A stretch of 64,000 bases of DNA, taken from positions 930,001-994,000 of the forward strand of contig NZ_AP025511.1 in the NCBI RefSeq assembly GCF_024347635.1, given 5' to 3'. Shown piece by piece: positions 17,777 through 26,531 of this stretch. Source of the DNA: Vibrio tasmaniensis (GTDB lineage Bacteria > Pseudomonadota > Gammaproteobacteria > Enterobacterales > Vibrionaceae). Under the pieces are notes generated by a model. It made no database searches. It saw only the letters and a list, made by a program, of their open reading frames with translations, and was not told the origin of the DNA. Each line of letters begins with the position of its first letter. The first letter of the stretch is position 1. Both the position numbers and the translations under genes were made by a program.

Positions 17777-18757
17777 TTATTTGTCGGCGGGATAAACGAC
17801 ACCAACTTGCTGACGCATCTCCGTAATTAACTTGGCAACGGTTAAAGCACGCAGTTGGGCTTGAGCTTGTGTGTTTTTGTCACCAGCAATGCAGTTTGCA
17901 AAGGCTTGGGCCTCGTAACTCATGGAGTTTTCGCTTTGTGCTTGAGTAAGGTTTTCTACCGTGCCATCACGATAGCGAATCTTAATGTCGGTGCATTCTG
18001 CAATGTGATCGATGATGATCGCTCCCTGTTCGCCTTGGATCTCGCTTGGTGCGTAAGAGTCGCTGACTTTAGAGTGCGCAAGGGTTACATCAAATTCTGG
18101 ATACTGGAAGATCGCACAGCCATGCGCATCCACACCGGAGTCAAGTAGCTTTGCCGAAGCCTGCGCATTCTCTGGCTCACCAAACAGAGCAACAGTCGCG
18201 GCTACGCAGTAGAAGCCAATATCGACTAATGAACCGTTAGAGAAAGCTGGGTTGAAGGTGTTTGGGTTCTCGCCGTTTAAGTATTTCTGGTAACGCGATG
18301 AATATTGACAGTAGTTGATGTGCGCTTTATGCACTTTGCCTATCTTTTTTAAGCCGAGTTGAGCTTGCTCAAAGTTCGGTAGAAACTGAGATTTATACGC
18401 CTCAAACAGCACCACACCGTTCTTCTGAGCGACCTCAAACATGTGTGTTGCTTCTTCAATATTCGATGCGACAGGCTTCTCACAGATGACATGCTTGCCG
18501 TGTTCCATCATCAAGATAGATTGCTCGCAGTGCAGTGAGTTTGGTGAAGCGATGTACACGGCTTCAACAGTGTTGTCATTTGCCAATGCGTCGAGTGAGT
18601 CATACGTCGCTTCAACGTTAAATTCTTGGGCAAACTGTGCCGCGCTGTCTAGATTTCGTGAATAAACAGCAGCCAACTGCATCGATTCTGATTCATGAGC
18701 AGCTTGAACAAATTTCTGTGTAATCCAATTGGTTCCAATTACAGCGAACTTAATCAT
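17777..18757 (-). CDS. Gfo/Idh/MocA family NAD(P)-dependent oxidoreductase
   Basis: A 326-residue dehydrogenase. The N-terminal Rossmann fold starts at MIKFAVIGTNWITQKFVQAA; EAVYIASPNSLHCEQ and HVICEKPVA (catalytic Lys near residue 93) are the family motifs; the C-terminal alpha/beta domain includes SLVDIGFYCVA. Such enzymes oxidise or reduce sugars, inositols or sugar-nucleotide derivatives. The frame stays open to 18883, but residues upstream of MIKFAV do not resemble the family and the start at 18757 is preferred. It stands alone with no sugar operon beside it, so the substrate is not predictable. Confidence 0.88.
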   Translation of the reverse strand: MIKFAVIGTNWITQKFVQAAHESESMQLAAVYSRNLDSAAQFAQEFNVEATYDSLDALANDNTVEAVYIASPNSLHCEQSILMMEHGKHVICEKPVASNIEEATHMFEVAQKNGVVLFEAYKSQFLPNFEQAQLGLKKIGKVHKAHINYCQYSSRYQKYLNGENPNTFNPAFSNGSLVDIGFYCVAATVALFGEPENAQASAKLLDSGVDAHGCAIFQYPEFDVTLAHSKVSDSYAPSEIQGEQGAIIIDHIAECTDIKIRYRDGTVENLTQAQSENSMSYEAQAFANCIAGDKNTQAQAQLRALTVAKLITEMRQQVGVVYPADK

Positions 18758-18950
18758 AAGGTATCCACTAGTTAGTATATTAATTCTATGAAGATAGTAG
18801 CACTCAATGGCTAGCATTGTTTCCGAGATTTGCGGAACAATTCTCCAAGATCTTAAGCCTGATATTAATATTAACTCGTCCATACCTGAGCATGCGGAGC
18901 GTCATAATAAAGTCTTTTGTTGTGCCGGTTAGGGCGTGGGAGGTGCTGGT

Positions 18951-19108
18951 TTATTGGAAGTGTTTCAATATAAAATACTCAATATCCAAAGAATGAATGT
19001 CTATTGATTATATTCTGCCCGACAGTTCTTGAGTAATACCATGTACGCCAAGTTTATATGCACCTGAGGTTGTATTTAGCCTTGTTGGTTTTGAATGCCG
19101 CTTTATTT
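18951..19108 (-). pseudogene. Possible coding remnant in the gap before the glycosyltransferase
   Basis: Within the gene-free interval 18758-19306 the minus strand reads as a protein-like stretch (LNTTSGAYKLGVHGITQELS, then GRI, stop TAA, then SIDIHSLDIEYFILKHFQ and a second stop). There is no start codon. Only one stop interrupts about 50 codons. It could be the tail of a decayed gene. The rest of the interval is AT-rich apart from a G7-C-G6 tract at 19228-19241. Confidence 0.3.
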
Positions 19109-19306
19109 ATCGGTAGAGAAAATTAAACAACGCCCCCTAGATTGATGGTTATTTACGTTACAGAGTCACGAAGTTGAACATAATAGGAATAATGAACAAC
19201 GATTGTTTTAAATTAGTTGTAATTATGGGGGGGGCGGGGGGTTACTTTTTCTGATATTTATATTAATTTCTTCAGGGTTCAATTATTAGTAGTGGGTGTT
19301 TTTACT

Positions 19307-20083
19307 GTGAAGTCTATCATCATTTCGTTGGAGCGAAAGTCAGAGCGATTTTTATCTAGCCAAGAACAACTTTTAAATATTAAGAAACTAGACATAGAAA
19401 AGCTGAGTGGCGTTGATGCTAGCTTATCTAAAGACCACCCTCTGATGAATCGTTATGATGCCGCTGCCTTTTATGCATTAAATGGGCGGGTTGCTGTTCC
19501 TGGTGAAATCGGGTGTTACAGTAGCCACTACTTGGCATGGGAAAGGTGTATTGAACTGAATCAGCCGATTATTATCTTTGAAGATGATGTTATGGTTGAT
19601 GTTGATGTATTTGAAAAAACGGTTCAACATGCCAGTGAGCATATTGAAGAGTGTGGCTATATTCGGTTAGAAAATTACTCGAACAAAAGAGAGTATAATT
19701 ATGTTGTTGAAAATCTAGATGACGAACAAAGTCTAGTGCGACATATTAAAACACCGTTATGCATGACTGCTTATATGATCACGCCGCATGTGGCGAAAAC
19801 GTTTATAGAAAAAAGCGATCGATTCCTTTACCCAGTTGACGTCTTCATTAGAAATGTATGGCTTCATAAGCAACCAACCTATGGTGTATCTCCTGCTGGT
19901 TTAACTGGAGGGGCTGCCGACTCTGTTATCGGAGAAAGAACATTCCGTATTAAAAAATCACTCCGCATTAAAACTTTAAAATTTCTAAGTAAGTTTAGAG
20001 ATGTCGCTATGAATGGTTTGTTCAATTTGACCTATACGGTAATAATCAAAAAAAGCCGACCAAAAATGTTTAACGGTTTTTGA
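19307..20083 (+). CDS. Glycosyltransferase family 25 (LPS biosynthesis type)
   Basis: A 258-residue GT25 enzyme starting with the family opening KSIIISLERKSERF. Central motifs are GEIGCYSSHYLAWERCIE and the metal-binding acidic cluster IIFEDDVMVD, followed by TAYMITPHVAKTFIEKS and YPVDVF. GT25 proteins transfer sugars to lipooligosaccharide or O-antigen. GTG at 19307 is preferred, with GGGTG eight bases before it; an in-frame GTG at 19292 has no good site. The frame is open back to 19223 and passes through a poly-G tract. No other polysaccharide genes are adjacent, so it is an orphan, possibly acquired. Confidence 0.85.
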   Translation: MKSIIISLERKSERFLSSQEQLLNIKKLDIEKLSGVDASLSKDHPLMNRYDAAAFYALNGRVAVPGEIGCYSSHYLAWERCIELNQPIIIFEDDVMVDVDVFEKTVQHASEHIEECGYIRLENYSNKREYNYVVENLDDEQSLVRHIKTPLCMTAYMITPHVAKTFIEKSDRFLYPVDVFIRNVWLHKQPTYGVSPAGLTGGAADSVIGERTFRIKKSLRIKTLKFLSKFRDVAMNGLFNLTYTVIIKKSRPKMFNGF

Positions 20084-20142
20084 TCGTCACTTAGTTGATT
20101 GATTTAATATCATTCGTTCAGAACGAACCCAGATTTAGATAT

Positions 20143-20172
20143 AAGAACAGCTCCCAATTGGGAGCTGTTCTT
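20143..20172. terminator. Perfect 30-bp palindromic terminator
   Basis: AAGAACAGCTCCCAA followed by its exact complement TTGGGAGCTGTTCTT, 60 bp behind the glycosyltransferase. It carries no long T-run, but position and symmetry suggest it ends that transcript. Confidence 0.65.
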
Positions 20173-20296
20173 CGTTAGCGCGTGATGTAATTAGTGGTAT
20201 TAAGTTCTAGCTCTAAAGTTTGGTTGAAAAGAGTAGGACGGTGCACAATTACGCTATTTTTGCTAAGGTGTTATTGAATTCAAGTAAGGTAACGAC

Positions 20297-20779
20297 ATGC
20301 AAATCCGAAACGCCAAGGTAACTGATATTAGCTCGATCTTAGAGCTCTCTATGCAAATAAATCGTCAACATCATCTTGGTGCCCCTATGGTATTTGCTCC
20401 CGCTTCTCATGGCTTAGCTGATAGTGAAGAGTATTGGTTAGGGTTGATGCTGGATCCTGTTGGTTCTTTCTTAGTTGCCGTTGACGAGCAACAAGTTCTT
20501 GGTTTCTTAGCAGGAAAGGTTACGCAGAACAAAGGGGTAACCTTCATTCAGTCTCACAAAATAGCACGAGTGAATACGATTGTGGTAAACGATCAGTTTC
20601 AGAGCCAAGGCGTTGGCAGAGCGTTGATGAATTCTTTTAATCAGTGGGCGCAAGCGAACGGTGCTATTGAGCTTAGGTTAGAAGTGATGGAGTTTAATCA
20701 GCAAGCTAAGGGGTTCTATGAGTCTTTAGGAATGGAAACTCAGTCACTAACCATGTCCATGCGTTTTGAGGAGAGCTAA
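20297..20779 (+). CDS. GNAT family N-acetyltransferase
   Basis: A 160-residue acetyltransferase. It shows the acetyl-CoA binding signature near residue 95-110 (INTIVVNDQFQSQGVGRALMNSF, with Q-x-x-G-x-G/A) preceded by the beta strand VLGFLAGKV, and the C-terminal motif LRLEVMEFNQQAKGFYESLGM typical of RimI-like members. AAGG precedes the ATG. The next gene starts two bases after its stop, so the two are cotranscribed. The acceptor substrate is unknown. Confidence 0.88.
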   Translation: MQIRNAKVTDISSILELSMQINRQHHLGAPMVFAPASHGLADSEEYWLGLMLDPVGSFLVAVDEQQVLGFLAGKVTQNKGVTFIQSHKIARVNTIVVNDQFQSQGVGRALMNSFNQWAQANGAIELRLEVMEFNQQAKGFYESLGMETQSLTMSMRFEES

Positions 20780-20781
20780 GG

Positions 20782-21450
20782 GTGCGCCTGTTTTTGCCTT
20801 TATCACTGTGTTTATTGTTTGTCGCTTCGAATGTACAAGCTGAGAAGGTTGTCGTTGAAAAGATCGTGTCTGACGCGACCGCGATCGAGACCATTGTATT
20901 TGAGTCGGCACCGTCTCACGCTCAACGTGTACCAACCTCTTCCTTTTCTCAACGTCCATCTCCAAGCTCCTCTCAACCGTTTTACACTCTACCCGATTCC
21001 TCTTCTGAGATAGATTCGCTGTCGCAAGTGGTTACTTTGGTTAGAGTTGATAAATCGAAACGTAGAATGTACCTACTTAAAGGTGATGAGGTTATTCAAG
21101 AGTTTCGTATTGCGCTAGGTAAACAACCGAAAGGGCATAAACGTTTTGAAGGGGACAACCGAACGCCTGAAGGGGAATACCAGCTCGATTATGTGATGGA
21201 AGAATCGGATTTTTATCGCTCGGTACATATCAGCTACCCGCAACCTTCGGATATGCAGTGGGCTGAAGAAAATGATGTAGACCCTGGAGGGAACATCAAG
21301 ATCCACGGTATTAAAAACGGTGAGCGCCGTTCTCCAAGCTTTATTCAAAGTTTTGATTGGACGGATGGTTGTATTGCATTAACCAATCAAGATATGGATG
21401 AGTTCATTCAACTCGTAAAAATGGGTACCCCGATCCATATTGAATGGTAG
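20782..21450 (+). CDS. L,D-transpeptidase family protein (YkuD domain), periplasmic
   Basis: A 222-residue protein with signal peptide MRLFLPLSLCLLFVASNVQA, a Ser/Pro-rich linker to about residue 80, and a YkuD catalytic domain. The active-site motif is complete: H175-G in IKIHGIKNG and SFDWTDGCIAL with nucleophile Cys197. Such enzymes form 3-3 cross-links or attach lipoproteins in peptidoglycan; the short ErfK-like form without LysM may instead be an endopeptidase like DpaA. The start is GTG, two bases after the GNAT stop, within a GCTAAGG ribosome-binding context that overlaps that gene. Confidence 0.9.
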   Translation: MRLFLPLSLCLLFVASNVQAEKVVVEKIVSDATAIETIVFESAPSHAQRVPTSSFSQRPSPSSSQPFYTLPDSSSEIDSLSQVVTLVRVDKSKRRMYLLKGDEVIQEFRIALGKQPKGHKRFEGDNRTPEGEYQLDYVMEESDFYRSVHISYPQPSDMQWAEENDVDPGGNIKIHGIKNGERRSPSFIQSFDWTDGCIALTNQDMDEFIQLVKMGTPIHIEW

Positions 21451-21555
21451 TAATTGGTACCCTCTTTTCTTAATCATTTTCCGAAATCAATTCGCGCAGT
21501 CAATTTCCGTAATCAATTCGTAAAAACAACTTCCAAAATTAACCGTTAAAGCCAG

Positions 21556-22293
21556 TTACAGTAAGACTCGACCTGCACTGAATATCGCAATCACGATCAG
21601 CAATGCAATCGTGACTGGCTTGAACTTCGCCCCACCAAACCTCTCGAACAGTTTCGAACCGACATAGCCGCCAAACATGCTGCTTGGTAAGAGTGCTAGA
21701 GTAAGCCAGACCACATCACGATCGACTAACCCTGCGATTGATGCCGATACAAACGCACTAGAATCAGCTAGTACAAAGAACGCAATCAGGCCAGCTCTGG
21801 CAATGTGCGGAGCAATTGGGCTTGCCAATGCGTGTGTGCCTATCGGAGGCCCTGACATTGAAGCTGCGCCGTTCATTATTCCTGCAAGGCTGCCCAGAAT
21901 ATAGGGAGCAAATCTAGGTTCGCTTTTGTATTGGAACCCTTTGTAGATCATGATTGCTGACGCAAAAATGAAGGCACTGATGATCAAGATGATCGTGTCT
22001 TGGCTAACGGATTTTAGCAGAAGTAGGCCGACCGGAGTGAAGGCCAAACAAGGGACAAATACCTTTGAAACCCAGCGCCAATTTACATGGTGTTTAACCT
22101 TCGGCAGCAATTGGATATTGCCTAACAGGTCGATCAGCATGAAAACGGGAACCAGTTCGATAACAGGCACGAATAACGCACTCAATGGCAGTGCCACTAA
22201 GGTGAAACCGAAACCTGAGAAGCCACGAACAATCGCAGCGAAAATGAAGATTGCACCCAAAATTGGGAAGGTTGGACTAAAAATGAGATCCAT
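21556..22293 (-). CDS. TSUP family exporter (TauE/SafE), sulfite/organosulfur type
   Basis: A 245-residue inner-membrane protein with about eight hydrophobic segments and the two-fold TauE/SafE arrangement: AAIVRGFSGFGFTLVALPL near the N-terminus and GSLAGIMNGAASMSGPPIGTHAL in the second half. The family exports sulfite, sulfoacetate or related anions in some bacteria, but many members are untested. It stands alone between the L,D-transpeptidase (convergent) and the ugp operon. Confidence 0.87.
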   Translation of the reverse strand: MDLIFSPTFPILGAIFIFAAIVRGFSGFGFTLVALPLSALFVPVIELVPVFMLIDLLGNIQLLPKVKHHVNWRWVSKVFVPCLAFTPVGLLLLKSVSQDTIILIISAFIFASAIMIYKGFQYKSEPRFAPYILGSLAGIMNGAASMSGPPIGTHALASPIAPHIARAGLIAFFVLADSSAFVSASIAGLVDRDVVWLTLALLPSSMFGGYVGSKLFERFGGAKFKPVTIALLIVIAIFSAGRVLL

Positions 22294-22340
22294 AAATTAA
22301 GTAACCAATAAAGCTGTCTAATAAGGCGAGCTAGTGAAAC

Positions 22341-22374
22341 CAAGTGAGTAGCGGAATGTACTCCTACTCACTTG
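22341..22374 (-). terminator. Hairpin downstream of the ugp operon
   Basis: Ten-base-pair stem CAAGTGAGTA / TACTCACTTG about 80 bp beyond the ugpQ stop. The following T-run is poor, so it may protect mRNA ends rather than terminate. Confidence 0.45.
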
Positions 22375-22452
22375 TGTTTGCTACCAAATTTTCAGGTTTT
22401 TCAGGGTTAATTTTAAAGTCTCTCGGGGGGTATTTTTTCGGTATTTACGAGG

Positions 22453-23172
22453 TCAATTTATGGGCTTGAATTGATTCGGAAAATCAGTAAATACAGCGTC
22501 TACTTTTGAGAGGAATTTGAAGCGAGACGGATCATTGACGGTGTAGCACCATGTTTGAATGTTTGCTTCACCAAGTGTATCAAGATCGCTCTGCTTCAGG
22601 TGCTCGTAGTTTATGTGACAGCTGAACGCTTTAACCTCATCAATCAGCATAAGATCGTCTTGAGTCAGTTGCTCTGTGATCACACCGACACGGTATCTAG
22701 GCAAATGACGAGCCAATTCAGCAACCACTTGATGGCTGAAGCTTGAAAGCAAAACTCTGTCGGTGTCTAGATTTGAACGAATCAACTCGGTGTGCAGCAA
22801 ATCAACGACATGAGGTGTTTGATGTCGACTATCGACTTTAATCTCTAGGTTGACGCTGAGATCATACTGCTCAACAAGCGCGAGCAACTCTTCCAGCGTC
22901 AGTATTTTCTCACCCGAAAACTGCTCAGACTTCCAACGGCCAAAATCGAGCTGACGCAGTTCTGCAAGGGTATGTTCGTCGACACGACCCTTGCCATCGC
23001 TGCAGCGCTCAAGCGTGTGATCGTGACAAACGACCAGTTGGTCATCCTGAGTGGGCTGAATATCAACTTCAATCCATTTCAAGCCGAGTTTCGCCGCTTG
23101 TTCAATGCTTGCTTTGGTATTTTCTGGGTGAGTACCTGCGACCCCCCGATGACCTACGATGATAGACGACAT
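22453..23172 (-). CDS. ugpQ: Cytoplasmic glycerophosphodiester phosphodiesterase
   Basis: A 239-residue GDPD TIM-barrel enzyme. It hydrolyses glycerophosphodiesters brought in by the Ugp transporter to glycerol-3-phosphate and an alcohol. The N-terminal motif VGHRGVAGTHPENT includes the catalytic His-Arg; KWIEVDIQPTQDDQLVVCHDHTLERCSDGKG carries the metal ligands and second His. No signal peptide, in line with UgpQ rather than periplasmic GlpQ. AAGGAG precedes the ATG, 56 bp after ugpC. Length is close to E. coli UgpQ (247). Confidence 0.94.
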   Translation of the reverse strand: MSSIIVGHRGVAGTHPENTKASIEQAAKLGLKWIEVDIQPTQDDQLVVCHDHTLERCSDGKGRVDEHTLAELRQLDFGRWKSEQFSGEKILTLEELLALVEQYDLSVNLEIKVDSRHQTPHVVDLLHTELIRSNLDTDRVLLSSFSHQVVAELARHLPRYRVGVITEQLTQDDLMLIDEVKAFSCHINYEHLKQSDLDTLGEANIQTWCYTVNDPSRFKFLSKVDAVFTDFPNQFKPIN

Positions 23173-23228
23173 AATTGCTCCTTCTTAAAGACGCACCGTA
23201 AAAACGCATTAAATATCAGTGTACTCGA

Positions 23229-24419
23229 TTAAGCGAGAGCCGTCGTCATGCTTATCGCGTCTTGGTGTGACTCTTGTGACGTAAAGTTATTCGGCTGAAT
23301 ACGCTTCCCATAACGGTCAAAAATATGCAGGTTGGACTTATCAATTCTTAGCCCTAGAGGGACGGCTTGGCACAGTGTCGTTTCGGGTGTTACTGCAATG
23401 AAGGGTTGCTCGTTCACCAGACCATGAACCAATTGATTCGGACCCAAAGGCTCAACCACGCTGATGCGCAGTTCAAGAGGCAAGGTATTCATCATCAATT
23501 CTGAACCAATTTCAGAGTGCTCTGGACGAATACCAAGTGTGATGGCTGTATTTTTTACGTGAGCGTATTCGGGTAAGTACATTTGCTGATCACCAATCTC
23601 AAGGTATCCGTCATCGAGTGTTGCTGGTAAGAAATTCATCGCAGGGCTGCCAATGAAGCTTGCCACAAAGGTACTGGCTGGCTGGTGGTAGACTTCTCGT
23701 GGCGTCCCGACTTGTTCTATCTGACCTTTGTTGAGCACCACGATTCTATCGGCTAGTGTCATCGCTTCGACTTGGTCGTGAGTCACGTAAACACTCGTCA
23801 CGCCTAGCTCGCGTTGTAGCTTTTTGATTTCTAATCTCATGTGAGCGCGCAGTGAGGCATCTAGGTTAGACAAAGGCTCGTCAAACAGGAAAAGTTGCGG
23901 ATCGCGTACAATCGCTCGCCCCATGGCAACACGTTGACGTTGACCACCCGAAAGCTTGGCTGGCTTGCGGTCTAGATATTCTTCGATCTTCAGCGTTTTG
24001 GCGACTTTCTCAATTTTCTCTTCAATAAGGTGCTGACTAACACCTCGGTTCTTTAAGCCATAAGCTAGGTTTTTGTAAACCGACATGTGCGGGTAGAGCG
24101 CATAATTCTGAAAGACCATTGCGATATCACGTTGAGCTGGCTTTTCGTTATCAACACGGCGACCACTTAAGTGAATCTCGCCACCAGAAATGCTTTCCAA
24201 ACCCGCAATGGAACGTAGGATAGAAGACTTACCACAACCAGAAGGACCCACCAAAACAAGGAACTCACCCTCATCGATATCAAGCGAGACTCCTTTGACG
24301 GCTTGATGGCCGTTTTCATACGTCTTTACCAAGTTTTTGATACCCAGCATGATGGGAGCTTTGCGCGTACGATCGTGAGTGGCTTGGTTGTGCGCTAACG
24401 TTTGTTTTAGCTTTGGCAT
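23229..24419 (-). CDS. ugpC: sn-Glycerol-3-phosphate ABC transporter ATP-binding protein
   Basis: A 396-residue ATPase of the MalK/UgpC class. Walker A GPSGCGKSS, Q-loop VFQNYALYPHMSV, signature LSGGQRQRVAMGRAI, Walker B LFLFDEPLSNLD and the H-loop VTHDQVEAM are all present, followed by the C-terminal regulatory (TOBE-like) domain. ATG 24419 is chosen since GAGGACAA lies before it. The frame continues open upstream to a GTG at 24539, overlapping ugpE by 11 bp. Even from 24419 the protein has about 23 more residues than the conserved core, which begins MLGIKNLVKTYENG. Confidence 0.95.
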   Translation of the reverse strand: MPKLKQTLAHNQATHDRTRKAPIMLGIKNLVKTYENGHQAVKGVSLDIDEGEFLVLVGPSGCGKSSILRSIAGLESISGGEIHLSGRRVDNEKPAQRDIAMVFQNYALYPHMSVYKNLAYGLKNRGVSQHLIEEKIEKVAKTLKIEEYLDRKPAKLSGGQRQRVAMGRAIVRDPQLFLFDEPLSNLDASLRAHMRLEIKKLQRELGVTSVYVTHDQVEAMTLADRIVVLNKGQIEQVGTPREVYHQPASTFVASFIGSPAMNFLPATLDDGYLEIGDQQMYLPEYAHVKNTAITLGIRPEHSEIGSELMMNTLPLELRISVVEPLGPNQLVHGLVNEQPFIAVTPETTLCQAVPLGLRIDKSNLHIFDRYGKRIQPNNFTSQESHQDAISMTTALA

Positions 24420-24528
24420 CGGGTTGTCCTCTGTATTTTTGTGGATAGCTTGGTGAGAAGGCTGGTGAGACGTCTTGTACTTATCGAGTGATTGAATGCG
24501 GTTATTGTTCATTTGAGTTGTGTCGTTA

Positions 24529-25371
24529 TTATTTTTCACTTTCTACTAGCCCTTTTACAAACCAACGCTGAAATACAACCACCACTAATACGGGTGGCAA
24601 CATGGCTAAAATCACCATGGCGAAAGCATAGTCATAGCGCGGTAAACTGGTTTCATTGATATTATTGAGTACTTGTTTGATGCCCATCACGATGGTGTTG
24701 TAGCCTTCATCGGTAGTCATCATGATCGGCCATAAGTATTGGTTCCAACCCACCACAAACATGATGATGAAGATCGCAGCGATCATGGTCTTAGATAGCG
24801 GCAGTAAGATATCGACAAAGAATCGAAATGGACCTGCGTTATCTAGTTGAGCTGCTTCTAACAATTCATCGGGGATGGTTTTGAAGAACTGCCTAAAAAA
24901 GAAGGTCGCGGTGGCTGATGCGATCAAAGGCAGAATCAATCCTGTATAGCTATTAAGAAGACCAAGCCCAGCGACAACTTCATAGGAAGGGATAATACGA
25001 ACCTCTAATGGCAGTAACAGCGTCACGAAGATCAGCCAAAACCACGCCGTGGCGTAAGGGAGTCTAAAGTAGACCAAAGCAAACGCGGCCATCATCGAAA
25101 TTATGATCTTACCGATCGCAAAACCTAGCCCCATGAGCATCGAGTTGGCGATCATTTTACTGGCGGTGACTTCGCCACTAAAGCCCATGCTTTTGTTCCA
25201 AGCTTCGTTATAAATTGCCGTAAAGTTATCGCCTGGAAGCCATTGCAGACCTTCGCTGACAATGGTGTTTGGGTTATGGGTTGAGCTGGCGAAGATTAGC
25301 CAGATAGGGATCAACATAAATAGCATCCCAGCAATTAAAATTAGGTGGTCTGAGACCTTATTACTTTTCAT
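24529..25371 (-). CDS. ugpE: sn-Glycerol-3-phosphate ABC transporter permease
   Basis: A 280-residue MalG-type permease with six membrane spans, matching E. coli UgpE (281). The ATPase-coupling EAA loop reads LLEAAQLDNAGPFRFFVDILLPLSK. N-terminal helix VSDHLILIAGMLFMLIPIWLIFASSTHNP resembles UgpE. AGGAG precedes the ATG. It lies 38 bp after ugpA and forms the membrane channel with it. Confidence 0.95.
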   Translation of the reverse strand: MKSNKVSDHLILIAGMLFMLIPIWLIFASSTHNPNTIVSEGLQWLPGDNFTAIYNEAWNKSMGFSGEVTASKMIANSMLMGLGFAIGKIIISMMAAFALVYFRLPYATAWFWLIFVTLLLPLEVRIIPSYEVVAGLGLLNSYTGLILPLIASATATFFFRQFFKTIPDELLEAAQLDNAGPFRFFVDILLPLSKTMIAAIFIIMFVVGWNQYLWPIMMTTDEGYNTIVMGIKQVLNNINETSLPRYDYAFAMVILAMLPPVLVVVVFQRWFVKGLVESEK

Positions 25372-25409
25372 AAATAACTCCTGTCGCGTTAAAACCTAGC
25401 TGTCGTGGG

Positions 25410-26291
25410 CTAGTAATGAACACGCTTTTCTACAACGCGAAACTGGATAAATGTCAGGGTGAGTACCAGCAGTAACAACACAACAGACTGTGCAGAGCTG
25501 CCGCCTAAATCTGCGCCAACAAAACCATCTCGATACACCTTGTAGACTAACGACGTTGTGCCGCCACCCGGTCCGCCATTAGTCATGGTGTCGATCACGC
25601 CAAAGGTTTCAAAGAATGAGTAGGTGAGGTTGATGACCAACAGAAAGAAGCCAGTAGGGGCCAGTAGTGGGAAAGTGATGGTCCAGAAACGTTTCGAGTC
25701 ACTGATACAATCCAGCATCGCTGCTTCTTTTACCGCGTAAGAGATCGATTGAAGTCCTGCTAGAAAGTAGATGAAATTCACCGAAACCTGTTTCCAAACC
25801 GACACTAAAATCAGAGCAAACGTGGCATCCACGGGATCGGTTTGGAAGCTAAAATCCCAACCCACAACAGCAAAGATTTCTGTGAACACGCCAATATGTG
25901 GATTAAACAAGAAAGCACCGATAACGCCTGCAATTGCAGGGGCAACCGCGTAAACCCAAGTGAGGGTAACTTTGTAAGCCCCTTGACCATGAATGATGTT
26001 GTCAGCTTTCACCGCGAGCAGCAGAGCTAAGGCAAGCGAAAGGAAAGAGACTACAGTCGCGAACATCAAGGTAAATCCAATCGAGTTCAGATACTCACTC
26101 GATTCAAATAGCATTTGGTAGTTCTCAAACCATACGAATATCGATGAGGTTCCCCAAGGGTCTTCCAGCATAAATGAAAGGTAAACCGCCTTTGCCGCTG
26201 GGTAGATAAAGAAAACCGCAATGATGAGTATCTGAGGTGCCAAAAATAGGTAAGGCAGCGGAGAGTGAAAGAATTGTTGACGTCGTTCCAC
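25410..26291 (-). CDS. ugpA: sn-Glycerol-3-phosphate ABC transporter permease
   Basis: A 293-residue MalF-type permease with about six membrane spans; EAA loop AVKEAAMLDCISDSKRFWTITFPLLAP. The sequence FHSPLPYLFLAPQILIIAVFFIYPA matches the UgpA start. GTG 26291 is preferred, with AGGGAT six bases upstream, giving the length of E. coli UgpA (295). An in-frame GTG at 26324 would add 11 residues. It is separated from ugpB by a 240-bp interval holding a long hairpin. Confidence 0.94.
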   Translation of the reverse strand: MERRQQFFHSPLPYLFLAPQILIIAVFFIYPAAKAVYLSFMLEDPWGTSSIFVWFENYQMLFESSEYLNSIGFTLMFATVVSFLSLALALLLAVKADNIIHGQGAYKVTLTWVYAVAPAIAGVIGAFLFNPHIGVFTEIFAVVGWDFSFQTDPVDATFALILVSVWKQVSVNFIYFLAGLQSISYAVKEAAMLDCISDSKRFWTITFPLLAPTGFFLLVINLTYSFFETFGVIDTMTNGGPGGGTTSLVYKVYRDGFVGADLGGSSAQSVVLLLLVLTLTFIQFRVVEKRVHY

Positions 26292-26414
26292 AGGGTAATC
26301 CCTAAAAATAGTTACAGTGGCCACTATTTGCGACCGTTACCACTAGCGCGATATAAAGGCATGCACCCCGTTGAGTTATCGTTGTTGGAGCAAGAAATGG
26401 CGCTAGGGAAGAAT

Positions 26415-26468
26415 CTCCTCACACCTTGCCATTGCGTTTTTAATAACGCAGTGACAAGTGGTGAGGAG
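26415..26468 (-). other. Long intercistronic hairpin between ugpB and ugpA
   Basis: A 24-base arm starting CTCCTCAC and ending TGCGTT pairs with AACGCA...GTGAGGAG at 20 of 24 positions around an 8-base loop. No T-run follows. It resembles the REP-type structures that keep binding-protein mRNA abundant relative to permease mRNA, as between malE and malF. Confidence 0.65.
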
Positions 26469-26531
26469 CAATGAACGGCTCTCGGTTGTTAAGCCTTTAA
26501 CTCATTAATCTGCTTTGGTTAAAAAGCAGAA

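Noticed and set aside
21490..21530. Two near-identical 14-mers (CCGAAATCAATTCG, CCGTAATCAATTCG)
   Set aside because: Only two copies in an AT-rich convergent spacer; likely a chance or local duplication.
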